Assembly: GCA_905250885.1 (NCBI GenBank)
Contig: CAJNOQ010000110.1
Location: 1 to 64,000, forward strand
DNA length: 64,000 nucleotides
Direction: 5' to 3'
DNA from: Didymodactylos carnosus
Taxonomy: Eukaryota > Rotifera > Eurotatoria > Philodinida > Philodinidae
Shown here: positions 37,001 to 49,187 of the stretch, in pieces
Numbering within the stretch: the first letter of the stretch is position 1
How the letters are laid out: each line of letters opens with the position of its first letter
Program-made: the position numbers and the translations under genes
Notes under the pieces: generated by a model
Told to the model about the DNA's origin: nothing
What the model saw: only the letters and a program-made list of their open reading frames with translations
Database searches by the model: none

Positions 37001-40000
37001 AGGTATAGTAAGAAGGAAAAAAAAGCGTAATTAATGCATTTTTCACGGTTTTTCTTTTTAGATTTATGACTGAAGCAGAACTAGTACTTTATTGTGACTT
37101 TCATGGACACTCAAGGTATATTTTATAATTTAAAACACTTACAGAATATGAATAGAAAATTATTCTGTAGTAACTTTTAGGAAACAAAATGTTTTTATAT
37201 ACGGTTGTGAAAATAAAACTTTACCTAATCTTCGTTTAAAAGAAAGAATCTATCCGGCTATGTTATCAAAAAATGATCCAACAAAAGTGAGTTAAATCTA
37301 ATTAAATCGTATGTAAATATAATTTCTTAATGTATATAAAATCTTACATTACGACAGATTAATAGTAAAAGCTTAATTGATACTTTTACAGATAATAACA
37401 TGTGTTCGCTAACAAATAGTATTTATTTTTGTATTTTAGTTTTCCTATTGTTCGTGTAAATTTAAAGTTCAAAAGCATAAAGAAGGAACTGGTCGAGTTG
37501 TGATGTGGTCGATGGGAATTTTAAACAGTTTTACATTAGAAGTATATCAATTAGTTTGAAATCAATTTTTAGTTAGTTAATTTTACATTTTATTTGATTT
37601 CAGGCAACATTTTGTGGTTCAACATTGGATAATAGAGCTGGTCATCATTTTACAATAAAAGATCTCGAATCAATTGGTTATCATGTTCTTGATTCACTAT
37701 TAGATTATTGTGATCCAGATCCAACAAAAGTAGGTGTCAATTAAAAAAAATAAAAATTTATTTATTACTAGACAATCAATGATATTTTGTCACAAAACAT
37801 ACATTTTTCTTCCGTTATCTGATACTTAAATGAAATGTTTCAAATAAACGAGAATGTATCTGGTTCAATATCGTCAAGAATTATACGAAACGTTATTAAA
37901 CGGTTATTTAATGACAAGAGAAGACGTTTTTGAAAAAAATTACTTAGCTGATATTGATCATGAGAGAATAAAATCAAAATTATCATTAAAAAAGCAAAAT
38001 ACTATTATCCTTGATTTCTTAACATTTCATACTACATCTCCATTGGAAAATAGCGTTCGAAACAGACTATGGCGTACAATTCAAAGTGCATCAAGCTCAA
38101 AAACAAAAGTCATCCAGTACAATTATACATCGATAAATTAAATGTTCATTACCAAAGACAAAAAATATACAAATTTATTCGCAAAAAGTGCAATTATCGG
38201 TTAATAAATGTGTTGTGATCACTTTCTCCTGCGTTTAGTATCATATTTTGTGCTCAGTGATGTAGAAATAGAATCAAAATTTAGAAATGCTTATTCTTCT
38301 TCTTAAAGCTTTTATTCTACGTTCGTGATTAAAAGAAATATTTTAATATAATTACTTATAAATATTGAAAGTCTTGTTCTCATATATCAGTGTCTTTATG
38401 ATTACGACTGATTAAAGAGAAAGCAAGTCCATACATTCACATATCTTTTTGTATATTCTTTTTTCTGTCTTTGTACTACTCAATTAGATGTTGTCTATTT
38501 TTCATTAATGATTTATTCATTTCATCTCTTCTCATTTTAATATAAATTTGTATATAATTATTGAATTTATTGTTTTAGTGTAAACAAATATTAAACGACT
38601 TAGAAGATGATCTTCGACATACAATACAAATTAAATTATTATCACGTGGAATACAACCATCATCATTGACTGATATAGATATTTATCAATTTTCATCAGA
38701 TGACGATTCAAGGTATTATTACAGATGTTTTAATTACAACATCTTTTCTTCAATAAATAAATATTTTCTTTTTCCAGTGATGATGGTGGTTCAGATAGTT
38801 CAATTGATGATGGTCTACCAAAACATCTTGAAGCCATTGCAGCTGCTAAGGTACAGAAAATACGAAGAAAAACACTGTACATTTTTTCTTAAAATTTATC
38901 TTATTTATTTATGTTTTGTCTAGTCACGTATGAAAAAGATAAGAAAAAAAACGTTGATAACAAAGAAGAAAGAAGTAAAACAAAAAGATGAAACAGATAA
39001 AGAAAATGTGGATAAAGTAAGAATAATAAATTTTATTAAAACACATATGTGATAAAATAGAAACTTCTGCTTTTTGCGAAGAAAATATTTGTTATCTATC
39101 TTGTAAAAAGATGAAATATTTTGAGAAAAATATTTAATTCATGTATTTTGAGGTAAAATATTAAACAAAAATATGGTTATATTTTCTCATTTCCAGTCTA
39201 AAACTTCGCCAATCGTTGGTTTAGTATTATCAAAAGCTAAACGTTCCCAACTGCCATCTATCGTAAGTTGTCTCTTTCCTTATCTCCCTGTGTCCACCAT
39301 CAATTCTGTTCTAAATTTTGCACAATTATTTTTTACTAATGCATATTTATGCATACACCGCATAACTTGTCAACAAATAAGAAAAACAACAACAACAACA
39401 AATGTTTATCACCCAATAAAAGTTTTTGTAATTATATTAAACTAACAGCATTCAACTATCATTTGCTTTTTTTTTTCTGTCACACACACATGAACAACAG
39501 TTCGTATTACCATCAAATTTATTTTTTATTTTGTTTTACTTTTTTTAATTGAAATATCGTATCGTTTCCAATAGTCTTTTTTTATTTTTATTTCTTCTGT
39601 TTCAAGGGTATGACAGAGATACAAGATGATGATGCTTCATTTTCTCGGGTAAGTTTTTTCCTTATTTGATAGAGAAGGTGAAGCAATTACGGAAAAAAAA
39701 AAATTTTCGTTAAGCATAAAACTAAAAGACGGCCCGTATCAGATTCAAATAGAATATGTAAATGTTATGCATGTTTAAATGCAAGAGATGAAAAACAGAT
39801 GGTATAATAAATTTTAATATAAAAATAAAAATGACCAGCATTGCATCCTGCATGTGAAAACTATTAGTTATATATGTGTGTCCGATAGACTTTATAAATT
39901 CTTCTCCGCCTCCTCCTCCTCCTCCTTCTTCTACTTCTTCTTCTTCTTCTCGTTTACACAACATTTCATGATAATAACAGTTGTTCAATATTTCTATTTT

Positions 40001-43000
40001 TTGTTTTAATTTCTTGAAAAAAATCTAACGGTACTTCTTTTTAATACCTTTTTTTAATACTTCTTTTTTTAATAATGTTTTCGTGCCATATAGTAACCGT
40101 TTATTCAAATTGGATGCGGTAGGTGCTGTTTGTATGTATCGTAATGTTCTTCAATTAGATTATGTAATATTCTTATTGCATGTCATATATCAAAATTGAT
40201 TAGATAATGTATTTATCTACACTTCTTTAAACTAAGAAAAAAACGATCAGAAGATATGTTATTTTTAACCTAAAATGCATTTTTCATTGATCGTCATTAA
40301 TTTATACCTTGCTTATTCAATTCATTTCAATTACTTAGCATTTCTCTTGCTTTTTCTCATATTTATCAGCCGCTTTACACCTATTCAATATATTTTAATT
40401 ATTCTAGTGTTGTGTGTTTCTCTATTAGGTAACAACAGATTCTGATATTAGTAATAATTATCAACAAATAGTAAAACAACGTCGACTAAATGAGAATTTA
40501 AATTCAAATAAATTCGATGGTTCAAATGGTCTTAGTCGAATAAATCGTTGGCCAACATTTTCATCAAATAATCGTGTCAATGCAGGTAGTGGAGGCCTAG
40601 AAGATCGAACGAAACGTACACAGGTATAGAAAAAATACATTTTTAAAAATCTATTTTCTAGAGTGAAAAGACAGATTTAACTATTAATTTGATATCTAAG
40701 TTTTCAATGTGGCATATATTTATTTTTACAGCAAATAATTAACAATATATTTTCATCAGGTAGAAGAAGTGGAAAGTATGAATGTATGTTTGCTGTAAGG
40801 GCTCATTAAACAAATCTTTTTCTGTTAATATTATAAAAATATTATTTAGAAAATCTTTCTGCGTGTTAAGCTGATCTCGCTTGACACTTGCTTTACAATC
40901 TTTTTCTTAACTAATATTTCTGTAATGTGTTTGATCGTTAAACTTCTTATCAGTTGAAATGTGTCAATTTCTTATCCTCTATACATAAAGTTGTTAAAAA
41001 ACAACGTTAACTTTGAATGCGAGCTATTTATTATTAGAAAAAAAAATTGATTTTATAACAAATAGCTCGTAAAATATAACCATACACATTGCTACTTGTT
41101 GTATTTTCCTTTTGTGTTTGGTTTGATAATTAATACTAAACTCTTAATTCTAGTCTGACTATTTAAATCTTCTTACACAAGATGTTTTCGGACAGTCTGA
41201 TGTATTATCGTTTGCGCCTAATATGCAGAACATGTCCAATAATGAACAAGGTAACATCTTCTCCTTTAATAATAATAATAATAATAATTAACGTCAAGAT
41301 AGATTTTTCACACTCATTGCTCCTATGAACTTTTGCTGTCTCCGATTTTTTCAGAATCATATGCACTTCGCTATTCCTCAACACCTTCTGGTAGTACTAC
41401 TATTATTAATGAACCACAATTATGTAGTGAACATCGTGATGCATTTACAGCAACTTATCTACTTAAACGATTAAATAGTAAGTTGTTTAATCTGTGTATG
41501 AGTTTGTCGTAGATGTGTGATGCTTCTTCGTGTCCACTTTTAATTATTCTATAAATGATAACAACGGCAATGTCTTTCTTCTTCTTTTGAATGTCATCTG
41601 TCTTTTTTCAGCATTATTTCCAGCCGCACGTTTCACGGGCACAATTACAGGAACAAAATGTATAATTAGAGGAAAATATATTGATTTTTTTTTCCTACTC
41701 GATTTGCTGTGATTTTATTTAATCTAAACTATATGACAGTTGCAACACGTAAACTAACATTTGTTAAAAAGAAAGATTTTCGAACTAGACCTATTAGAAT
41801 ATCAGAGATTGAGAAAAACTGATCGATTAAAATAATCTTAGTATTTCAAATATTACCTTTCGTTTTCGACAACTTTTTCATCAGTACTGAGTTTAACAGC
41901 GTCAGCTAACCGTTACCCAGTATTATTTTCCAGTACCACTGGATTCCCTTTTCTTAAAATGCAAAGAGTCCCTAAAAATTTATCAAAATATATAGTGCAC
42001 AGTAGGCAATCATGTGGACATTTGGAAAATTTTCGAAAGTGAGATTCAAATACAGCCTCATATACTTTTGCGGTGCTCTGCTTAATGGCATAAAAACAAT
42101 TATTTTCAAATCTCATGGTTTACCGGAAAATACTTACGAGGGAATCTTCCTAACTGTTCAATCGCTTTTTTCACCAAACCTAGTGGGTTATAGGTTATCG
42201 ATGACGCTGATTTCGAATATCCATGTGAGACGGATCACTAGGCCTTCCTATGGCAGTTTCCTAGAAAACCAGTTTTTCAAAAACTTCAAAAAATAACAAA
42301 AGTTTTTCTTAATGAGTCATGATTGTAGCTCGCAAATTTCTGATTGAAATGAGACATCTACCAGCTCTACACGATATTTCTTTGCAAAGTTATAGAATTT
42401 ACAAGAAAAGCGCTAAATTCCTTTTTGCTTTTTCTTTCTGTAGCTATGAAGTGGCAATGAACATTTAAGAGAGGTTTCTTGACTCTATCGAGAAAAGGCC
42501 TTTTATGCTAAAAATTAACCTATACCTTTTATTACATCATTTGATTCTTTGTCAAAAACTGGGTTATGAAAAAATTTGCTAGCTTCTAGGACTTATTTTT
42601 ACGGAGTTATAGGCGTTTGAAAGTGACGGTGTTCGGAAGATCGTAAAAAAGCGCTGCTATTGTAAAAAACTTACTATTGTATAATCTTCTAATGTTCTGA
42701 TTTGGACTGCTAATCACTTTTGTGCTGTTTAAGTGTTTACGTCGTGTAATGTCGACGACAAATTGTGCACAAGAGACGATTCCAGATAAGGAGTCATACT
42801 GAGAACCTTTTTTTTAAGAACGTTTCTGGCGTGTAAATAAATATAAGAAACCATGTGTTACGGATAAGAGAAAAAGATATTATGAATAATAAACAGGTTT
42901 TGAACTTACTTGTGTCACAGAACAGACAAAAACTCTACAAAAAATCAAACTTCTCCTACCCAGAAAAATGTCTCAGTGAAAAGTTTTGGGAAACTGTCAT

Positions 43001-44894
43001 AGGAAGGTCTAGCGATCCGTCTCATATGGATATTCGGAATCAGCGTGATTGGTAACCTGTGACTCACTAGATTTGGTGAAAAAAAGCGATTGAACAGTTA
43101 GGAAGATTCCCTCGTTAGCGGAAAACTAGCCTGAAAAACCGATGTTTTAGGAAAAAAGCATTTTTTGTTGAATGAATTAACTCTAGATTTAAAAACCGTA
43201 TAGATTCTGAATAAAGATACCTTGGGCTATTTATCGGCGCAAAATTTCCTTAGTTCAGATTTATAAGTAGCGAGAAAAAACATATTTTCAGACTAACAAT
43301 TCCTAACTACTATGATTACTAAAATGTGAAATCCACCCACATCCATTTGTCAAACGCGCTCAAACTTGATCAAATAATCTGCAGATTATGCTGAATCAAT
43401 ACGATTGGCACAAATTAGCACAAACGTTTCTGAATCGTCCGGCAGGTTTTCCAAAAATCTATGATCTTTCAGGTGAAATCTGATTTTCTCAACATAGAAA
43501 CTTTCTCAAGAAAAAATAATATCATGTTCGAATTTAGCACTGAAAACTGTATCGAATACTGTGTAAGAAATCATATTTCGAAAGAAAAAATATTTTGACA
43601 AAAAATATGGGCAAGGACCCCATTGATCGAAAACTTTTTTTTTGAAAACAGAATTTTTTGTTAAAAACTGTTCTTTGCATTTCAGACTACTGTTTTGACG
43701 AAGAAAAAACCGTTTCTGACTAAAAAAAGGCTTATGTCCACATGGCGCAGGAAAATTGCCCGCTGTGTAAAGTTAACTAATTTCCAATATCATTTTCACA
43801 CTAAATGCACTTTCGTGTTAATTTTTTTCTACATGTTGGTCACTATCTAACTAATATAGGATAAAATCTTTTAGATAATGTTGTCGAATAATAACCTTTT
43901 TTGTTCTAGGTTTAGAACAAGATTCTACAATTGTGTCATCAACCACTTATCCACCATTGTTAAATCGTACAGCGACTATAGAAGAGGTAAGTAATGCTAC
44001 TTGATATAAAAGTAGCATAGCTTAGCGTTCTTTCTACTTTTGCTCATAGGATGATGGTCAATTGACAGATGACGAATGTGAAGTTGAACTTGGAGATGAA
44101 GAAGATAAAGGAGAAAGGATTTTGTCAAACAATTATGTGACAAAACGATTATCGTTGCATTGTAAATCTCTTCGTAGTAATTCTGCAAATATTGCCTTAA
44201 TTAAGCCTTTTCTATACCTAGTAAATGATCGACTATTAGGCAATGGGCGTACGTCGCGAGCAAAATCAACAGTGGTTACTAGCGTTCCAAACTATCGACC
44301 ACCATTAGATATTCGTCAAATTCAACCACCAATAAATCAAATTTTAGTAAGGAGAATCACTAATTAGAATCACAAGACCAATTCCGTATGATCATTTCAG
44401 AATCAACGACGTTTATTCGAACTACACCAACAACAACAACAGCAACGCCAAAAAACGACTACGGTATTTGGAAAACAAAATTCGGAAACTAGTACTACTC
44501 AACCACCAACAATGATAACAACAATACGTTCAACAACTTCCAATGCACCACTTTTAAATCGTCAACTAGAAACTAAAGAAAACTATCGCCCAACTTCACA
44601 AATGCCTGTTTCATCGTATGCTAACAGCGATTCAACACAAACATTAACAAAATTGCATCCAATTCAACCTGATCATATCCCTATAACGATATCAGCGCGT
44701 TTTGATCTATCAAATGTTGCTCAGTTAGCAACATCTAACAGCTCATTCAAATTTCATACAATAGTATGTTCTGCGAACAGTTACTCCCTAATCTTTAATG
44801 CTATAACTAGAGTATATCCGACATATACTTGATTGTACGGTGGGGTTTTTTTCTATTCTAGCGTTCATCGAGTGTCAAAAAGCCATCAAAGTAG
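34069..44894 (+). CDS. AGBL2: Cytosolic carboxypeptidase 2 (tubulin deglutamylase/detyrosination family, M14B)
   Basis: Thirty-three exons give 1180 residues: 34069-34098, 34159-34213, 34271-34375, 34487-34525, 35037-35074, 35134-35299, 35362-35447, 35534-35667, 35723-35855, 35994-36115, 36177-36291, 36357-36513, 36612-36712, 36777-36825, 36882-37002, 37062-37115, 37181-37286, 37440-37541, 37604-37729, 38579-38712, 38778-38850, 38924-39016, 39197-39262, 39607-39648, 40429-40623, 40732-40794, 41154-41250, 41355-41477, 41612-41659, 43910-43986, 44050-44346, 44401-44763, 44862-44894. CCPs trim glutamates from tubulin tails. The N-terminus [15 protein letters not shown] is the AGBL2 signature. 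Zinc ligands H402 and E405 (HPGE) and H498 (DFHGHSR), substrate site [15 protein letters not shown] and catalytic E571 ([10 protein letters not shown]) are all present, so it should be active. [20 protein letters not shown] also matches AGBL2. The tail after about residue 730 is polar and little conserved, so its small exons are less sure. Confidence 0.92.
37854..38141 (+). CDS. CARD-like ORF inside an AGBL2 intron
   Basis: Single open frame of 95 residues on the same strand as AGBL2, lying wholly in the intron between 37729 and 38579. It has a death-fold look: [52 protein letters not shown] and a last amphipathic helix, in the order of the helices of a caspase-recruitment domain (LMTxEDVFEK..YL; LLDFL). 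CARDs are adaptor domains of apoptosis and innate immunity. No partner domain follows, and no clear donor site joins it to AGBL2. It could be a tiny nested gene, a cassette exon, or a relic copied from a CARD gene. Assignment by pattern only. Confidence 0.4.
   Translation: MYLVQYRQELYETLLNGYLMTREDVFEKNYLADIDHERIKSKLSLKKQNTIILDFLTFHTTSPLENSVRNRLWRTIQSASSSKTKVIQYNYTSIN
39904..39952. repeat. CTC/TTC trinucleotide-rich microsatellite in an AGBL2 intron
   Basis: Pyrimidine-only run of CTC then TTC triplets between exons 24 and 25 of AGBL2, with small interruptions. Confidence 0.85.
41998..43767. mobile_element. CACAG-ended inverted-repeat element, copy 2, in an AGBL2 intron
   Basis: Left end CACAGTAGGCAATCATGTGG, then ACAT; right end reversed CACAGCGGGCAATTTTCC, then a CATGTGGACAT block. 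The ends match those of the element at 10711-11524. It fills most of the 2.25-kb intron between exons 29 and 30 (41660-43909) and is itself split by the PIF-type foldback at 42137-43114. No coding domain seen; about 790 bases without the insert. Confidence 0.55.
42137..43114. mobile_element. PIF/Harbinger-type foldback element, copy 2
   Basis: 978 bases with tips CGAGGGAATCTTCC and ..GGAAGATTCCCTCG, flanked by TTA on both sides (42134-42136, 43115-43117). The outer 180 bases or so of each arm are inverted copies of each other (TTCGAATATCC..GAGACGGATC in one, GATCCGTCTCATATGGATA in the other). The left arm from GCAAATTTCTGATT.. through TGAGACATCTACCAGCTC to TTTGCAAAGTTATAGAATTT also matches copy 1 (21798-22402). 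It has a longer unique centre than copy 1. Nested in the CACAG-ended element inside an AGBL2 intron. Confidence 0.75.
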
Positions 44895-47800
44895 TGTCAA
44901 ATTGTCTCTCGAGCAAAAGCTGAAATTATCTTTTTTAAAATGTGGCGTTTTAGTCACATGACATTTGATATTACTTGTTCCGAACAATCTTAACAATGCC
45001 GGTTTTCCTTGATGCCAGCCCAATCCTATTACAAATGTCTACTGATATTCCTATTTGGCTTTTTACTTTCTTCACATTTATTATCTAGTCCCTCTTTGAT
45101 AATTTTCAATGTGTTAAATTTCTTATTATCGAACACATGTCTTAAACTGTCTTATGTTTGGCTTGTGTTTTACTCAACATATCTGTGCTAAATAATAAAA
45201 ACTATTTTCAACTTTCCGTCCAATATTTCATTGATAACATATACAGTGATATGATGATGTCCATATATTATTGTACAAAAGGTCTGATTTTTTAATTTTG
45301 TATGTGCTTTTGTAGATTATTTTTAAGAGGGATTCTTTTTTGAGTTTATCTTATCAGAATAAATGTTTCGCTTCCAGTAGAACACCGTTTTCTGCATTGT
45401 ACCTAAACAGTCCCATAATGTGGGCGTCGTTGTTAGCTGATATTTTATTAAAGCTGTTCATTGTTTATTAATCCATACAGTCGTTTATATGTTTGAGAAA
45501 GATATCACAGAAAATTATGTTAAATGTTCGCACTTTTTAATATAGATACGCTTATCTGAAACATACTGCCGGTACATCGATTCAGAGCGCTAGCGAGGTG
45601 ACCTAGCTCATTTTGTAGAGTTCGTCAAGGTGTATCGTAAATTGCAAGCTGGGATTCATCGAGTAATGCGCGCTTCGAGCTAACTGGAATTTACACTTAT
45701 ACCGAAACTAACGCCAAATGCGAACTCTTCTACGTGTTATTGAGGATCTTCCGATCTGTTTTTCAACCATTAGACCTGATTGTTTTTCCAGACGATACGC
45801 CGTCAAATTCGCCACAAAATCTGATCAGACTGATTTCTACTGAAAGTTAAGGAAAAAAATCAAACGAAGAACACGTAGAAATGGACCAACGTTCTAAGCT
45901 ATTTTGCTCTACAAACTTTCGAGTATTTTAAACAACTCTAAAGACAACGGAGCAGATGTCAAAATGTTTTTGAACACTTTCAAGTGTGCTCTTTCTCGTC
46001 AAGCAGTTCAAAGTTCGTTTTTCGAAAAACCCAAGCTCAAAGATACTTACTATTTTGGCTTCATTATGCGACGTTTTCCAGGCGCTCCGAAACTACAGAA
46101 CCAAATAGCAGAATTTTCGAGGGTCTCAAAGAAGAGAAAAGCTGATATCGAACTACTACATTAAGTGCTCATTTTTTCCTGATATATTAACTGTTCAAAA
46201 GTGGTCTATTAGCAGTTAGCGGCTGATGTCAGTTTTAGTTCAAGTATCTGAGTTTACAGTTCTAAATGGTTGTTTTAGAACCATGGTTGTTTCACGGTGA
46301 AAGACGGACAACAAATGATGGCTGTTAACGAGCAATCTCCTAAAGAGCCTGTGAATAGTCTTTATTATTTAAACAAGATATGCATGAGTTACTAGACGTC
46401 AGTTTTCGTTGACCTTGGCGGTTAATTGCCTCGAACCTCAAAGAAGAACGAGCATCACTGACTGCATTGTACTTGTTCATACTTAAGATGATGAAAAAAC
46501 TTTACAGTTCGTCTTTGGCCCATAGAATGTAAAAGAATCTTCAGAACACGATATATTAGAACAGAATGTCTCTGGAATTGAACGCCAAAAGTTCTGCTAG
46601 TCATCTGTTTTCTCATTCTTCTCTTTCGCGTTAGATACAGTATTGTGTAAAATTATAAACTCATCTGTTCAAATCCAGTTATTTGATCACTCTTGTGCAA
46701 AGAAAAATGTTTGTGACTACATACATTCGATTATGCTCTATTCGAATATGAAATCAGATTTGCTCAATACGACTTTCAAGTTCGAGAAAACAAATGTTTA
46801 CTGAAACCCGTCATTTTTTGCCTCTTCACAATTATAGACTCGATATCGTATTTTCGGTATTTTTGTACCAAAGCGATGTTAGTTTACCTTGAAAGTTACA
46901 TAGACAGATAGAGGGTTGTTTCTGAACATTTTCATAAAAAAGACTTTAAAAAATGATCTATATTTGGAGTTATTATTAGATTTCATTGAACAAGTCAAAA
47001 TGGCTTGAAAACATCACTCAGATTCAGTATTTTAGCGGTGAAAATTAGATCTTTTCTGTTCTTTGTGTTCCAAAAGTATGCTTCCTTAAGAGAATTCTTT
47101 ATTTGCCAGTAAATGTCTATTGATTGAATTATTAGAATCGGAATAAAAGAAATATTGAGAATTCTGTTTTTATTTCAAGCTGACAACAACAGTAAAAGCA
47201 CATCTTCATATCGTATTGAAAAACAAAATAATTTTGCGTTTTTTGGTGCTTCACGCTGCCACTGATAAAAGAATTCATCTGAAAAGGTAGCTTTTCATAT
47301 TACTCTCCATTGATTTTTGACTATCTCGAGAAGAGCTAAAAAGTTCAAGATTTTCTTTTGTAGAGAAAACTCTATTTTCTTATACATTCGGAGAATAAAA
47401 TCTCGACGCTCTATATATATAGACAATACACTTAGTACTACTTATGATAAAAATGTTAAATAAACACCTTTGAGAACATCTTGAGATCTCAAAAACCAGC
47501 TGTCGAATGAGATGTCGTCGGACTTTTCATCACTTATGGTTGTCGCAAAACTGCAATTTTATTTATGTACGATGATTTAGAAGCGTCTTCTAGCATTCCG
47601 ATCCTGTAATGTCAATTAGCACAAAAACGTCGCATTCGAACGATAATTGACTGCGCTATTTTATAAAAGTGTTGAAAAAGAGTTTCGAAAGTTGGGTTTC
47701 TGGTGTCGTAAGGTGTCGCTGATTCAATAATGGAGAAGAATTTTTAATCAGGCGTGTAAAGCAATGTTTTACGAAATATTCTAAACAACTTCCACGCGCG

Positions 47801-48682
47801 TTCAAATCGTGAAGGGTATCAAAATTTCCACATGGGTAAGACGATGCAGCTTTATATATTCGCTGTTTATTAGACGCTATTCATTTAGCTTTCTGAACCT
47901 CTTCTCGAAGTTTTGTGTTAAAGTTTGCAATAAATGTAATAAAAGATGTCTTTCAAATGATGCTGACGATGAACAAAGAAGTGATAACGAAAACGAAATA
48001 TCTCAGAAAAAAGCTCGTGAATATAAGAAAACCGTTCATCCAACAATAAGATTCGGGATGATCATTGGCCAAAGTTCAAAGAAGCAGTGAATGCATCATG
48101 TTGTAAAAATAGCAACTATCAACACAAAACAAAATGGGTCTTGGTCATTCATTTATGTTTGACCAGTATTCGAAGCTGTTTTTATGATTACCACCAAAAG
48201 AAATGATCATGACTATCCGTTTTATACTAGGATAATAACAAAACCCGAATGATGTTGCGTTTGTTTTGTTAGTTCAAGTTCAAGTTCAAATTTATTTTGC
48301 ATAAGCAAGGACATCACAAAGAAAGTAAACGTTTAGTAACTTATAACATCTGGTAAACAGAAGCCTTAGTGATACCTGTATAACCAAAAACACAATAAAG
48401 AACAATTTTATTGCTTTATCTTAGTTGTTTAAAACAGGCATCATCAGAAAATAAAAATAATATTTTTTCTGCAACTTGAGGAAACCGTCTCCGTTAAAGT
48501 CCAATATCCATTCCAGTGGACTAGCAGGCTCAGCTGTATCTTGGTAAACCTGTAAAAAAATATACATGTTTAATTTTTTCTTTCTTCCTTTAGATTTTGT
48601 AAGTTTGGTCCATCCATATAATTTTGAAAATGACAAATCCAAAGTAACAAAGGCTATAAACAATGTGTTTCATTGTACAAAA
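44895..48682. other. Gene-poor region downstream of AGBL2
   Basis: No gene recognised. Small inverted words such as TTCTACGTGTT (about 45730) and AACACGTAGAA (about 45870) hint at decayed mobile DNA around 45.6-45.9 kb. A 93-codon plus frame at 47809-48090 has a Cys/Lys-rich start and an acidic middle but matches nothing I know; likely part of a decayed element. At 48273-48290 there is a short AAGTTC run of three units. Confidence 0.4.
48675..48682. repeat. Target duplication of the hAT-type MITE (left)
   Basis: GTACAAAA before the left tip; GTATAAAA follows the right tip at 49180-49187, one mismatch over eight bases. Confidence 0.65.
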
Positions 48683-49179
48683 CAGGGCTCGAACCAAGCC
48701 AGGCAGCCTGCCTGGGCCTGCCAGCTACAGACAGGCCAGGCTACACATTTTCGGCCTGCACCAGGCTAAGGCAGACCAGGTCTAAACTGAAATAGATTCA
48801 GGCAGACCTTTGAAAACACCAGGCGGTCTAGCCTGGTTATTAATGAACGCCGTGCATCACTCAATCCTGACACAGTTGAGGATATCTTGTTAGTTAGGTC
48901 AGTCCAGAAAATACTTGAACAAAAACCAAATTTTTTTACTCAGATATAGTGTTTAATTATCTGTCACTTTTCTTTTCATCTTACGTTACTATTATTTGTA
49001 CATTTTTTTATTAAAAAAATGACCAGGCTTCTACAGACCAGGCCAGGATAGGCCGAGAGCAATGGCAGGCAGACAGGCAAGGCCCAGGAAATATATCGAC
49101 AGGCCCAGGCAGATCTAAATATTACGGGCCTGACGCAGGCAGATCAGGCCTCAAAAGTGTCGGCCTGTTTCGAGCCCTG
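48683..49179. mobile_element. hAT-type MITE, CAGGGCTCGAA ends
   Basis: 497 bases; left tip CAGGGCTCGAACCAAGCC, right tip reversed CAGGGCTCGAAACAGGCC, a classic hAT terminus. Both arms repeat CCAGGC/GCCTG words, GC-rich against an AT-rich background, while the centre is AT-rich. Flanked by 8-base duplication with one mismatch. No coding capacity. Confidence 0.8.
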
Positions 49180-49187
49180 GTATAAAA

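Noticed and set aside
47809-48090. 93-codon plus frame with CNKCNKRC
   Set aside because: The Cys pattern is too short for a zinc-finger call and there is no flanking support; considered a decayed element.
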